DNA from: an uncultured Clostridia bacterium
GTDB lineage: Bacteria > Bacillota > Clostridia > Christensenellales > Aristaeellaceae
Length of the DNA stretch: 38,757 nt
Reading direction: 5' to 3'
NCBI GenBank assembly: GCA_934647305.1
Contig: CAKUFI010000022.1
Coordinates: forward strand, 1-38,757
The notes beneath the pieces were generated by a model, which saw only the letters and a list, made by a program, of their open reading frames with translations, did not search any database and was not told where the DNA came from. Positions 7,776 to 17,000 of the stretch are shown one piece after another; position 1 is the stretch's first letter; the number at the start of each line of letters is the position of its first letter. Both the position numbers and the translations under genes were made by a program.

Positions 7776-8762
7776 TCAGCCGATCTCCTTGACGCGGTGG
7801 CAGGCCACGAAGTGACCCTTTTCCACCTCGTTAAAGGGCGGCATGGACTGAGCGCACGCCTCGGTCGCATAGCGGCAGCGGGTGCGGAAGGGGCAGCCGG
7901 AGGGCGCATTCAGGGGACTGGGAATGTCGCCTGAGAGCACGATGCGCTTGTTTGCGCGGGCCGCCTTGGGGTCGGGCAGGGGCACGGCGGAGAGCAGCGA
8001 CTTGGAATACGGATGCAGCGGGTGGTTGTAAATCTCCTCCGCGTCCGCCAGCTCCACCATCTTGCCCAGGTACATCACGGCGATGCGGTCGGAAATGTGC
8101 CGAACCACCAGCAGGTCGTGCGCGATGAACAGGTAGGTCAGGCCCAGCTCGTCCTGCAGATCGTCGAACATGTTGATGACCTGCGCCTGTATGGACACGT
8201 CCAGCGCGGACACCGGCTCGTCGCAGACGATGAACTCGGGCTTCATGGCCAGGGCACGGGCGATACCGATGCGCTGGCGCTGACCGCCGGAGAACTCGTG
8301 CGCGTAGCGGGAGGCATGCTCGCTGTTCAGTCCGACATAGGAGAGCAACTGCAATATACGCTCCTCGCGCTCCTTTTTGCTGGAGTACATGTGGTGCACG
8401 TCCAGCGGCTCGCCCACGATGTCCGACACGGTCATGCGCGGGTTGAGCGAGGAATACGGGTCCTGGAAGACCATCGAGGCCTTCCGGCGGAACTCGTGAA
8501 TGTCCGCCTTGGTCTTGATGGGCTTGCCGTCATAGATGATTTCGCCCGCGGTGGGCTTGTACAGGTGCAGGATCGTGCGCCCGACGGTGGTCTTGCCGCA
8601 GCCGGACTCGCCCACCAGGCCGAGCGTCTCGCCCTTTCTGATGGTGAAGGACACGTCGTCGACGGCCTTGAGCGGCTTCGTGCGGAAGAAGCCCATGCTG
8701 ATGTCGAAGTATTCCTTCAGGCCCTTGACCTCAAGAAGCGGACGATTCGCCGTTTCACTCAT
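7776..8762 (-). CDS. oppF: Oligopeptide ABC transporter ATPase OppF
   Basis: A 328-aa cytoplasmic ABC ATPase energising the peptide importer. Walker A GESGCGKT is at residues 51-58, the signature FSGGQRQR and Walker B FIVCDEPVSALD follow, and the family-specific C-terminal cysteine segment CPFRTRCRYATEAC is present. It ends in the peptide-importer type C-terminal extension. The first codons overlap the end of oppD by 8 nt, implying translational coupling. It pairs with OppD as a heterodimer. Confidence 0.92.
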   Translation of the reverse strand: MSETANRPLLEVKGLKEYFDISMGFFRTKPLKAVDDVSFTIRKGETLGLVGESGCGKTTVGRTILHLYKPTAGEIIYDGKPIKTKADIHEFRRKASMVFQDPYSSLNPRMTVSDIVGEPLDVHHMYSSKKEREERILQLLSYVGLNSEHASRYAHEFSGGQRQRIGIARALAMKPEFIVCDEPVSALDVSIQAQVINMFDDLQDELGLTYLFIAHDLLVVRHISDRIAVMYLGKMVELADAEEIYNHPLHPYSKSLLSAVPLPDPKAARANKRIVLSGDIPSPLNAPSGCPFRTRCRYATEACAQSMPPFNEVEKGHFVACHRVKEIG

Positions 8763-9768
8763 GGCTGGCGCCTCCCTCCAGGGTAATCATGCCCTCGTCC
8801 ACGCCCTTTTTCACGTTCATCCAGCAGGCGGCGTGGTGGTCTTCGTTGATGACCATGCGCTCGGGGCGGCAGTTGAGGCACACCTTGAGCGCCGCGTCGC
8901 ACCGAGGCGCGAACGGGCAGCCCTTGGGCATGTTCAGCAGGTCGATCGGCGTGCCGGTAATGGGCTGGAGCCGCTGGCCGTTGTTGGCCGCGGTCGGGAT
9001 CGAGCGCATCAGGCCCTTGGTGTATTCGTGGCAAGGGTTATAGAAGATCTCGTCGGCCGTGCCCTGCTCGCAGATCGAGCCGGCGTACATGACGATCACC
9101 TCGTCGCACATTTGCGCGACCACGCCCAGGTCGTGGGTAATCATGATGATGGCCATGCCCAGGCGCTTCTGCAGGTCCTGCATCAGCTCCAGGATCTGGG
9201 CCTGTATGGTCACGTCCAGGGCGGTCGTCGGTTCGTCGGCGATCAGGATGTCCGGCTCGCAGGCCAGCGCCATGGCGATCATGACGCGCTGCCGCATGCC
9301 GCCCGACAGCTCGAACGGATACTGCTTCAGGCGCTTTTCCGGCTCGTTGACGTTGACCAGGCGCAGCATCTCGAGCGCGCGTTCCTTCGCCTCGCGGCGG
9401 TTGCGCTTCGTGTGCAGCAGGATGGCCTCCATCAGCTGATGGCCGACGGTGTAGGTGGGGTTGAGCGAAGTCATCGGGTCCTGGAAGATGATGGAGATGC
9501 GGTTGCCGCGCACGCTGCGCAGCACCTTTTCATCCGCACCCACCAGCTCCTGCCCGTCCAGCTTCACGCTGCCGCCGACGATCTTGCCCGTCGGGGCCAG
9601 GATCTGCATGATCGAGTAGGCCGTGACCGACTTGCCTGAGCCGGACTCGCCCACGATGCCCAGCACCTTGCCGTGGTCGAGCTGGAAGGACACGCCGTCC
9701 ACCGCCTTGACCTCGCCCGCGTCGGTGAAGAAAGAGGTGTGCAGGTTATTGACTTCAAGCAGTGCCAT
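8755..9768 (-). CDS. oppD: Oligopeptide ABC transporter ATPase OppD
   Basis: A 337-aa ABC ATPase, partner of OppF. Walker A GESGSGKS occupies residues 40-47; the signature LSGGMRQR, Walker B ILIADEPTTALD and the switch histidine in MITHDLGVV are intact. The C-terminal CPFAPRCDAALKVC segment is the oligopeptide-ATPase domain. It follows oppC by 18 nt and overlaps oppF by 8 nt. All catalytic motifs are present, so it should be active. Confidence 0.92.
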   Translation of the reverse strand: MALLEVNNLHTSFFTDAGEVKAVDGVSFQLDHGKVLGIVGESGSGKSVTAYSIMQILAPTGKIVGGSVKLDGQELVGADEKVLRSVRGNRISIIFQDPMTSLNPTYTVGHQLMEAILLHTKRNRREAKERALEMLRLVNVNEPEKRLKQYPFELSGGMRQRVMIAMALACEPDILIADEPTTALDVTIQAQILELMQDLQKRLGMAIIMITHDLGVVAQMCDEVIVMYAGSICEQGTADEIFYNPCHEYTKGLMRSIPTAANNGQRLQPITGTPIDLLNMPKGCPFAPRCDAALKVCLNCRPERMVINEDHHAACWMNVKKGVDEGMITLEGGASHE

Positions 9769-9786
9769 TGCTCTCTCCTCCTCCCG

Positions 9787-10845
9787 TTATGCGTTCAGCT
9801 TGGGGTCGAACGCGTCGCGCAGTCCGTCGCCGAACAGGTTCAGGGACAGCACGATCAGACAGATCACCAGCGCCGGAATAATCAGGCGGTAGGTGTAGGT
9901 GGTAATGCCGTTGAGGGCGTCCGAGGCCAGCGAGCCCAGCGAGGGCATGGGCGCGTTCACGCCCAGTCCCAGGAAGGACAGGAAGCTCTCGGTGAAAATC
10001 GCGTTGGGAATCTGCAGGGCGGTGGAGATGATGACCACGCTGATGCAGTTGGGCAGCAGGTGCTTTTTGATGATCCAGCTGCCCTTCGCGCCGGTCGCCT
10101 GGGCGGAAAGCACGTACTCCTGGCCGCGCAGGGACAGGATCTGGCCGCGAATCAGGCGCGCCATGCTGACCCAGTACAGCAGGCCGAACACGATGAACAT
10201 GCTGATGACGTTCGAGCCGATCTTCTCGAGGAAGGTACCCTCGACGTTGAGCACCTGCCCCAGCACCACGGCCAGCAGGATGATGACCAGCATGTCGGGC
10301 AGCGAATAGATGATGTCCACGATGCGCATGATGATCAGGTCGACCTTGCCGCCGCAGTAGCCGGCGATCGCGCCGATGGTCATGCCGATCACCAGCACAA
10401 TGATGCTGGCGAAGAAGCCGACGGCCAGCGAAATGCGGGTGCCGTACACCACGCGGATGAAGTAGTCGCGGCCGTGCGCGTCGGTGCCGAAGATGTGCGG
10501 GAAGACCTTCTCGCCCGCGTCAATCTTCTTCATCTCGGTTTTGCCATAGGTGAAGGGCGCGAGGTTGTTGTAGGAGCTGTCGACCGGGCGGCCGGGCATC
10601 ACGCCCAGCATCCGGTCATACGAGTAGGGCCAGACCATCGGGATGACGATCGAGGCCAGCGTGATGACGACGATCAGGATCAGGCTGACGAAGGCCACCT
10701 TGTTTTTCAGCAGGCGCTTCACGCCGTCCCGAAAGAAGGTGGACGAGGGGCGCATCGTGGTGATGTAGGCCTTTTCCTCGGCGGTCGCGGGCAGGAGAGC
10801 GCTTGCGTCCAGCTGCAGACTGAAGGGCTTGTTCTTGTTGAGCAT
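9787..10845 (-). CDS. oppC: Oligopeptide ABC transporter permease OppC
   Basis: A 352-aa inner-membrane permease. A cytoplasmic N-terminal tail of about 45 residues precedes the OppC/DppC N-terminal membrane segment (VAFVSLILIVVITLASIVIP). An exported loop contains HIFGTDAHGRDYFIRVVYGTR, which is the OppC/DppC hallmark when read across its short break. About five further membrane segments follow, with an EAA-type loop (SAQATGAKGSWIIKKHLLPN) that contacts the ATPases. It forms the channel with OppB, 17 nt upstream. Confidence 0.92.
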   Translation of the reverse strand: MLNKNKPFSLQLDASALLPATAEEKAYITTMRPSSTFFRDGVKRLLKNKVAFVSLILIVVITLASIVIPMVWPYSYDRMLGVMPGRPVDSSYNNLAPFTYGKTEMKKIDAGEKVFPHIFGTDAHGRDYFIRVVYGTRISLAVGFFASIIVLVIGMTIGAIAGYCGGKVDLIIMRIVDIIYSLPDMLVIILLAVVLGQVLNVEGTFLEKIGSNVISMFIVFGLLYWVSMARLIRGQILSLRGQEYVLSAQATGAKGSWIIKKHLLPNCISVVIISTALQIPNAIFTESFLSFLGLGVNAPMPSLGSLASDALNGITTYTYRLIIPALVICLIVLSLNLFGDGLRDAFDPKLNA

Positions 10846-10862
10846 GGGACTTCGCCTCCTTC

Positions 10863-11792
10863 TTATTCGTACTGAATCCGCGGATCAACCACCTTGTAGA
10901 GCAGGTCGGTGATCAGGTTCATGATGACGATCAGGGAGGCCAGGAAAATCGTGGTGCCCATGATCATGGTGTAGTCGCGGTTGGTGATCGAGGAGACGAA
11001 CTGGCGGCCGATGCCCGGCACGGCGAAAATCTGCTCCACGACCATCGAGCCGGTCACGATGAAGGCCAGCATCGGGCCAAAGTAGGTCAGCACGGGGATC
11101 AGCGAGTTCTTCAGCGCGTGGCCGAAGATGATGCTGCGCCGGGACACGCCCTTGGCGCGCGCCGTGCGGATGTAGTCCTGGCCCAGCACGTCCAGCATTG
11201 AGGAGCGGGTCAGGCGGGTGATGTACGCCATCGGGTACAGCGCCAGCGTGATGACCGGCAGGATCAGTCCGCGCCCGGTCGAGCCGTTGGCCGGCAGCCA
11301 TCCCAGCTTGACCGCGAAGATAATCAGCAGGAACGAGCCCATGATGAACGAGGGCATCGAAACGAACGCCGTCGTGATAACCATGATGACCTTGTCGAGC
11401 ACGGTGTTCCTGCGAATCGCCGCCACCGCGCCCAGCACGATGCCCACGACCGCCGCGCTGAAGGCCGCGATCAGGCCCAGCTTGACCGAGGTCTTCATGC
11501 CGTCCATGATGATATCGATGACCTGGCGGCCGCGCTGCTTGAGCGAGGGGCCGAAGTCAAACTTCGTCACGATATCGCGAAGATAGGTCGTATACTGCTC
11601 AAACAGCGGCTTGTCCAGGCCGTACTTGGCCTCGAGCGCCGCCTGCGCCTCCTTCGAAATCGCCTTTTCCGACATGAAGGGGCCGCCCGGCACGGCGTGC
11701 ATGACGAAGAACGTCACCGTGATGACGATCCAGATGGTCAGCACCGCCAGCAGGATTCGCTTGAGGATGTAATACAACATTTTCGAACTCAT
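10863..11792 (-). CDS. oppB: Oligopeptide ABC transporter permease OppB
   Basis: A 309-aa membrane permease, first gene of oppBCDFA. The N-terminal segment YYILKRILLAVLTIWIVITV is the typical OppB/DppB first helix. The motif AVPGGPF and the EAA loop YIRTARAKGVSRRSIIFGHALKN are present, with about six membrane segments. I place the start at 11792 (MSSKMLYY), preceded by AGAAGGCGG; an upstream ATG at 11852 would add 20 charged residues without a better ribosome binding site. It partners OppC to form the translocation path. Confidence 0.9.
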   Translation of the reverse strand: MSSKMLYYILKRILLAVLTIWIVITVTFFVMHAVPGGPFMSEKAISKEAQAALEAKYGLDKPLFEQYTTYLRDIVTKFDFGPSLKQRGRQVIDIIMDGMKTSVKLGLIAAFSAAVVGIVLGAVAAIRRNTVLDKVIMVITTAFVSMPSFIMGSFLLIIFAVKLGWLPANGSTGRGLILPVITLALYPMAYITRLTRSSMLDVLGQDYIRTARAKGVSRRSIIFGHALKNSLIPVLTYFGPMLAFIVTGSMVVEQIFAVPGIGRQFVSSITNRDYTMIMGTTIFLASLIVIMNLITDLLYKVVDPRIQYE

Positions 11793-12120
11793 CGTGCACC
11801 GCCTTCTGCAGGGTCCGTTTCTGCGCGCCGCTGCATAATTAAACCTGTTCATGTTAATATTTCACACGTTTCCCGCCGTTTTCGACAGGTTCCGCGCTCC
11901 GGGGTTCTTTTTTTCTCCCCGATTCGCATCAACTAATGATGCATTATTATGGCTCATTGCCTGCATATGTTCAAGTAAATCTATGTTTCACTTCTGTTTC
12001 TTTTACGCGACAGGCAGGTGTGCGCTCAGAATCCTGCATTTCTTTCCAAGTGTCGGTGAAAAATGCCTGACTGCGATTCAGAATCAGTTTTTCGCATAAA
12101 TATAACCGCGCATGAAACGC
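11793..12120 (-). other. Intergenic leader upstream of oppB
   Basis: About 330 nt without a gene. It is AT-richer than its surroundings and holds the opp promoter at 11946-11974. The deduced leader of about 145 nt contains the inverted repeat GCATCA/TGATGC (near 11926-11942) and a CGGGG/CCCCG stem without a T tract. I see no match to a known riboswitch. Nothing else is recognisable. Confidence 0.5.
11946..11974 (-). promoter_or_regulatory. Sigma-A-type promoter of the opp operon
   Basis: On the minus strand TTGAAC (11969-11974) and CATAAT (11946-11951) are 17 nt apart. It would give a leader of about 145 nt before oppB. Confidence 0.6.
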
Positions 12121-12160
12121 AAAAACGGCCCGGCTCCGGCTGAAAACCAGAGCAGGGCCG
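12121..12160 (-). terminator. Intrinsic terminator after the cupin gene
   Basis: On the minus strand the arms at 12150-12160 and 12126-12136 pair through CGGCCC/GGGCCG and a second short helix with small mismatches. Five Ts follow (12121-12125). It ends the ferredoxin-cupin transcript. Confidence 0.75.
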
Positions 12161-12201
12161 CGTTTATTGGAGATGGAAGGCGGTTTATCGCCCCGGGGAC
12201 G

Positions 12202-12519
12202 TTATTTGCCCGTCGGCGCGGGGGCCTTGACCACGATCAGCTCCAGTGTCTCGGGATGCGTGTTGACCACGTTCATGTGGGTACGCACCGGAATGCGCAG
12301 CAGCGTGCCTGCCGGATACTCGCGCGCAGGCTCCCCGGCCAGCGCAATCGTCAGCGTGCCGCGTACAACCGTCATGTAGACGTTGGCGTTGGTGTCGTGC
12401 TCAGGCAGGCGGTCGCCCTGCGGCAGGATCATGTGCATGTAGTGGATGTTCTCGTCGGCCGCGACCCGCTCGATGGTCTTCCCGTCAGTCTGGGTCAGGT
12501 GAAATACCGTTTCGATCAT
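12202..12519 (-). CDS. Small cupin-domain protein
   Basis: A 105-aa single-domain cupin. The first cupin motif is LPEHDTNANVYMTVVRGTLTIAL and the second is the PAGTLLRIPVRTHMNVVN region, forming one small beta-barrel. The first metal-binding histidine pair is reduced (EHD), so metal binding is uncertain. The gene begins 3 nt after the ferredoxin-like gene ends, so the two are cotranscribed. Small cupins are commonly linked to Crp/Fnr regulators and ferredoxins near hydroxylamine reductase (hcp) in anaerobes. The function is not known from sequence. Confidence 0.8.
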   Translation of the reverse strand: MIETVFHLTQTDGKTIERVAADENIHYMHMILPQGDRLPEHDTNANVYMTVVRGTLTIALAGEPAREYPAGTLLRIPVRTHMNVVNTHPETLELIVVKAPAPTGK

Positions 12520-12522
12520 GGT

Positions 12523-13221
12523 TCATTCCTCCAAAATACGTCCGTCGGTGGCGATCGTCACGACCTGCCAGGGGATCAGCTTTCCGCTGTCCTTCAGCGC
12601 CCGCTTCACCGCGTTCTCCAGCCCGCCGCAGCAGGGCACCTCCATCCGCACGACGGTCACGCTGTGCACGTCGTTCTCCGCGAGGATTCGGGTCAGCTTC
12701 TCCGCGTAGTCCACGCCGTCCAGCTTGGGGCAGCCCACCAGCGTAATGCGCCCCTTGATGAAGCGCTCGTGGAAGGCGGCGTAGGCATAGGCGGTGCAGT
12801 CGGCGGCGATCAGCAGCCTGGCTCCCTTGAAATACGGCGCGTTGACCGGAACCAGCTTGATCTGCACCGGCCACTGGGAAAGCCGGCTGGGCGCTTCCTG
12901 AGCGGCGGGCTGAGACGAGCAGTCGGGCCGCTCAATCGCGCGGGCATGGGTGCCGGGGCAGCCGCAGGGCAGCGTCTCCGCCTTCGCCTGCTTATGCGCC
13001 TGCACGGCCTGTTCGTCGTAGGCGGCAGCCTCGCGCTCCTCGAAGGTGATCGCGCCGGTCGGGCAGGCGGGCAGGCAGTCCCCCATGCCGTCGCAGTAAT
13101 CGTCCCGCGTCAGGCGCGCCTTGCCGTTCACCATGGCGATGGCGCCCTCGTGGCAAGCCGACGCGCATGCGCCGCAGCCGTTGCACTTTTCCTCGTCAAT
13201 TCGGATGATCTTTCGAAGCAT
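12523..13221 (-). CDS. 4Fe-4S ferredoxin-like protein of the Hcp-associated type
   Basis: A 232-aa soluble protein. The N-terminus has a full [4Fe-4S] motif CNGCGACASACHEGA (from about residue 14) and a second motif CDGMGDCLPACPTGA that lacks one of the four usual cysteines. A middle segment has CGCPGTHARAIERPDC. The C-terminal half (from about residue 120) includes RLLIAADCTAYAY, ITLVGCPKLDG and VPCCGGLENAV, a conserved cysteine-bearing domain. The start at 13221 has GAGGAGG at ideal spacing; the ATG at 13293 would cross the promoter region. It is transcribed divergently from the Crp-like gene and with the cupin gene. It is probably a redox partner in nitrosative or oxygen stress; that role is inferred from context. 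Confidence 0.8.
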   Translation of the reverse strand: MLRKIIRIDEEKCNGCGACASACHEGAIAMVNGKARLTRDDYCDGMGDCLPACPTGAITFEEREAAAYDEQAVQAHKQAKAETLPCGCPGTHARAIERPDCSSQPAAQEAPSRLSQWPVQIKLVPVNAPYFKGARLLIAADCTAYAYAAFHERFIKGRITLVGCPKLDGVDYAEKLTRILAENDVHSVTVVRMEVPCCGGLENAVKRALKDSGKLIPWQVVTIATDGRILEE

Positions 13222-13236
13222 TATTCTCTCCTCCTC

Positions 13237-13265
13237 TTGTCTTTTCATACACAGTATAGTACAAT
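13237..13265 (+). promoter_or_regulatory. Promoter of the Crp/Fnr gene
   Basis: TTGTCT (13237-13242) and TACAAT (13260-13265) are 17 nt apart. Transcription should start near 13272, placing the palindrome at 13281-13294 within the first 25 nt of the transcript. Confidence 0.6.
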
Positions 13266-13280
13266 GGAAGCGAAAAGTCT

Positions 13281-13294
13281 GTTGAATTTTCAAC
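13281..13294. promoter_or_regulatory. Palindromic operator candidate GTTGAA-TT-TTCAAC
   Basis: A perfect 6+2+6 inverted repeat between the divergent ferredoxin-like and Crp-like genes. It resembles an Fnr/Crp half-site (TTGA..TCAA) but with a shorter centre. It overlaps the early transcribed region of the Crp-like gene and lies in the -35 zone of the opposite gene, where no good -35 box is visible. This arrangement suits autorepression plus activation; that is inference. Confidence 0.5.
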
Positions 13295-13306
13295 GGAGGC
13301 GCAGAA

Positions 13307-13981
13307 ATGAAAGAATATCTTCCCGTACTAAGCCGGGCGCGGCTGTTTGCCGGGGTCGCGCCGGATGAGCTGGAGAGCGTGCTGAACTGCCTGGAGGCAA
13401 GGCCGGTGCGCTATGAAAAGGGCGAGTACATCCTGCGCGCCGGGGCGGCGGTCGAGTCGCTCGGCCTGCTGGCGGCGGGAGACGCGTTCATCATCCAGGA
13501 GGACTTTTGGGGCAATCGAAACCTGCTCTCCGCCATCGAGCCCGGCCAGTGCTTCGCCGAGTCCTTCGCCTGCGCGCCCGGCTCCGCGAGCACGGTCTCG
13601 GTCGTCGCCCAGGCGGAAAGCGCCGTGCTGTGGCTGAACGTGCGCCGCCTGCTGGGCCTGTGCCCGTCCGGATGCCGACACCACAGCGCCATATTGCAGA
13701 ACCTGCTGGCCGACCTGGCAGTCAAGAACCTTCGCCTGAACGAAAAGGTGTCCCATCTGAGCCAGCGCACCACCCGCGCCAGGCTGCTCTCCTACCTCTC
13801 GGCTGAGGCGCAGCGCCAGGGCGGCCCCGACTTCGACATCCCCTTTTCCCGGCAGCAGCTGGCCGACTACCTCTCCGTTGAGCGAAGCGGACTATCCGCC
13901 GAGCTGAGCAGGATGCAGGCCGAGGGGCTGCTGACCTTCCGCAAGAACCACTTCACGCTCCTTCAGGAGGGAACGCCGTGA
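13307..13981 (+). CDS. Crp/Fnr-family transcription regulator (HcpR-like context)
   Basis: A 224-aa DNA-binding regulator. Residues about 10-115 form the cNMP-binding-like beta-roll (VRYEKGEYILRAG, GDAFIIQEDFWG, GQCFAESFAC), a long dimerisation helix follows near 140, and the C-terminal winged helix-turn-helix includes SRQQLADYLSVERSGLSAELSRM when read across residues 185-207. An N-terminal Fnr-type cysteine cluster is absent. The gene is divergent from the ferredoxin-cupin pair, a layout known for nitrosative-stress regulators that control hydroxylamine reductase; hcp itself is not in the window. The ribosome binding site is GGAGG at 13295-13299, directly after the palindrome. Confidence 0.85.
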   Translation: MKEYLPVLSRARLFAGVAPDELESVLNCLEARPVRYEKGEYILRAGAAVESLGLLAAGDAFIIQEDFWGNRNLLSAIEPGQCFAESFACAPGSASTVSVVAQAESAVLWLNVRRLLGLCPSGCRHHSAILQNLLADLAVKNLRLNEKVSHLSQRTTRARLLSYLSAEAQRQGGPDFDIPFSRQQLADYLSVERSGLSAELSRMQAEGLLTFRKNHFTLLQEGTP

Positions 13982-14005
13982 TTTTGGCGTCCACAATAAA
14001 ACGCA

Positions 14006-14044
14006 CCCCCGGCCGCCGGTATCGGGCAGTCGGGGGATTTTCTT
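14006..14044 (+). terminator. Intrinsic terminator after the Crp/Fnr gene
   Basis: CCCCCG (14006-14011) pairs with CGGGGG (14031-14036), with partial pairing inside, and is followed by ATTTTCTT. It separates the plus-strand regulator from the convergent addB, with which it overlaps by two bases. Confidence 0.7.
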
Positions 14045-17000
14045 ATTCCTGCGGATGGTTTTGCCCGCGCATACGCTCCATGGCCTGCCTAGCGGAAAAC
14101 GATTCCCGGCGGCGGGCGACAGGACTGACGCGCTCATCCATCTGACAGGCGCTCAGGTACTCGCAGTAGCGACAGGCGTCGAAGGAGCTGGCGATGCGCG
14201 CGGGAGCCACGTCGGTTCTGCCCGCGAGGATCTGCTCGGTCAGCTCGGCCGCCACGCGCAGCGAGTAATCCACCAGCGCGGAGAAGTCGCCTTCCTCGAG
14301 GGCGCTGTCGGACTTGCGCACTGAGCCGTCCTTGTTGGTCGACAGCGCGATGGAGCGCTCGAAGTCGGGCGCCATGGCCTTGAGCACCTCCGGGTCGTTC
14401 AGAAACAGGCCGGTCAGGCGCAGCTTGTCCTCCCGCAGCCGCTCGACCACGGATTCCTCGCGCTCGTCGGTGCGCAGGGTCGGGTCCTGCACGTGGAAGT
14501 AGAACACGCCCGCCGCCGTCGCGTCGCTTTGCCGGAGCGCCGCCGCCAGGTACACGATCAGCTGCAGCTGAAGGCCCCAGTACAGCTTCACCAGGTCGAT
14601 CTGGTTGTTTCCGCTCTTATAGTCGATCACGCGCAGGTAGCGGTGCTGCCCGTCGTTCCACTGATCCACGCGGTCGATGCGCCCCTCGACGGGCACGTCG
14701 CCCCGATGGGTTCTGAGCACCAGCTCGCGATTTCTGCCGAAGTCCAGCTCAAAGGCCAGCGGCTCGAATTTGCTGCCTGAAAGCTGCCTGGCCGCGGTGC
14801 GCGCCGCCCGCCTGGCAATGCCGCGCAGCCTTTTTCCCCGCGCGCGCAGTATGGGATCCTCGCCCAGCGCGCCGTCCATCAGCTCGCTTATGAGGCTTTC
14901 CGTCACCTCGTCCATGCGGTCCATGCTGCTCTCCAGCAGCTCGCGCGTCACGGGCAGCGCGGCCTCGCGCAGGAAGCGCTCCAGCGCCTCGTGAAAGAAC
15001 ATGCCCTCGCTGCGCGCGTCCAGCGTGACCGGCTCAACCGGCTCCGGGCGCAGTCCGTATTGCGTGAAGTGCTTGAACGGGCAGGCGGCGAAGGTCTCAA
15101 GCCGCGTGACGCTCACCCGCCGGGGCCCGTTGTACAGCCTGCGCGCCAGCTCCTCGCCCAGCGGTTCGGACAGCGTGCGCCGCCTGAGCGCGCGGGAAAG
15201 AGCGTGAAGCCTGTCCCGGTATTCGGGCAGACTGCCCAGCGCCCGAAGCGCCTTCGCGTCGACTCCGGCCAGCTCGTGCGCGCTCATTTTGGCGGGCAGC
15301 AGGTAAAATGCCGCCTCCGGGGCTTCGTACAGCCAGTCGGCCATCTCGCGCTCCTGTGTCACGCCGCCGAGCACCGGAAGCGTGGGCAGCGCCCGCCGAA
15401 TCCAGCCGATCAGCGCCCCCGGAGCCACCGCCGTGCCGTCCGGCGCGCTCTGGGCGTACAGAAACAGCGCCTCCTCCCGTGCCAGCGACAGCACCGCCTT
15501 CATGTCCAGCGCGCCCAGCCTGCTGCGGGAAAACGCGTCCGGCGAGAGCCACAGCCCGCGCCTGTGCTCGAGCGCCTGTCGCTCCGCCGGCTGGAACAGG
15601 CCGCTTTCCCCGGCCGAATCGCCCCCGGCGCAGCCCAGGAAGATCACCGCCTTCAGGTCGTGCCCACGCAGGCGGTTGAGCGCCCCCGCAACCAGCGCAT
15701 CGCCCGACTGGGGCAGGGGCTTGATGTCGCAGGCGGCCAGGCTCTGGCTGAGCAGCTCGTACAGGTCGTTCGGGGTGAGCCGGCGGCCCGAGAGCAGCGC
15801 GTGCAGCTGATCCAGCGCGCCCACGATGCGGTTCCATACCTGGGCGCTCTCGTTGGCCGCGGAGAGCTGTCGAAGCTCGGTCAGGCGCTTCTGCTCGTCG
15901 AGCAGCCGCTGATACGCGCCGCTGTCCTCAAGCAGTCCCCACAGCGCCGTCAGCTGCGCCTGCACGTCGTCCTGCGCCGCCTGAAGCGCCCCGGACAGCC
16001 TCTCAAGCGGCCCGACCAGGCGCGCCCGCAGCGGCTCGATCGCCTCGAAGTCGCCCTGGGTCAGGCTCCGCAGCCAGCCCTTGCCGGACAGGCCCCACAC
16101 CGTAGCGTAGTTGCTCATCCGGTCGGCCTCGTCGGGAGTGAGCGGGCTGTAGCCCGTGCGCATCAGCAGGCGCATTTCCTCCTCCTGCCAGCCGCGCGCC
16201 ACCACCTTCAGCGAGGACAGCAGGTACTGCGCCAGCGGGTGCCGCTCCGCGCTGCGGTTTTCGGGCAGGAACAGCTCGACGCGGTACAGCTCGGCCGCCT
16301 GCCGAAGCGCCTGCTCGTAGCCGGGCGTGACCAGCACGATCGCCATCTCGCGATACCGCCAGCTCTTTTCGCGCGAAAGCCGCCGCGCATAGGCCAGCGC
16401 GGCCATCGCCTCCTGCATGGGGTTGGCGCACAGCATCATGCGCACGTGCTCCGGCGCGCCCTCATACGGCCTGCACGGATAGGCGTAAAGCTGCCTTTCC
16501 AGGTGGAGAAGGTCGGCCTTCGCGCCCTCGCCCGCCGTCCATTCAAGGCGCACCCGTTCCCGCCGCACGCCGCTTGCCGCGGCCAGGCGATCCAGCTTGC
16601 CCAGCGCGTCCCTGACCGGCTGATAGGTGTACGCGTCCGGCGCGTGCTCGTCGTTTTCAAGGCCCATGAGCAGCGTCACCTCGCACCCCGCCCCGCACAG
16701 GCCCACCAGCAGGCTGCCCAGCGTCTGCGACACCAGCTCGAAGCCGTGCGCCCACACCCGCGCGCCCCGAAGACCGGGCGCGTCCGGCATGCGCGAAACC
16801 GCCTCGCGCACCTCGTCCTCGCCGTCCATGAACCGCCCGGCAAGCGACTGCTCGTACACCGTCCAGATGCGGCTCAGGTCGCGCAGCTTCTGCGCCAGCG
16901 CGCCCTCACCCAGCTCCCCGGCCATTTTTTCGAGCGACTCGGGGGTCTGCCCGGCCTGCTTGAATTCCTTGATCTGCCCCGCCGCCAGCTCGGTAAAGCC

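Noticed and set aside
11850..11945. Riboswitch in the opp leader
   Set aside because: Only two short stems are visible, with no conserved core I recognise and no terminator with a T tract; not enough to call a riboswitch.
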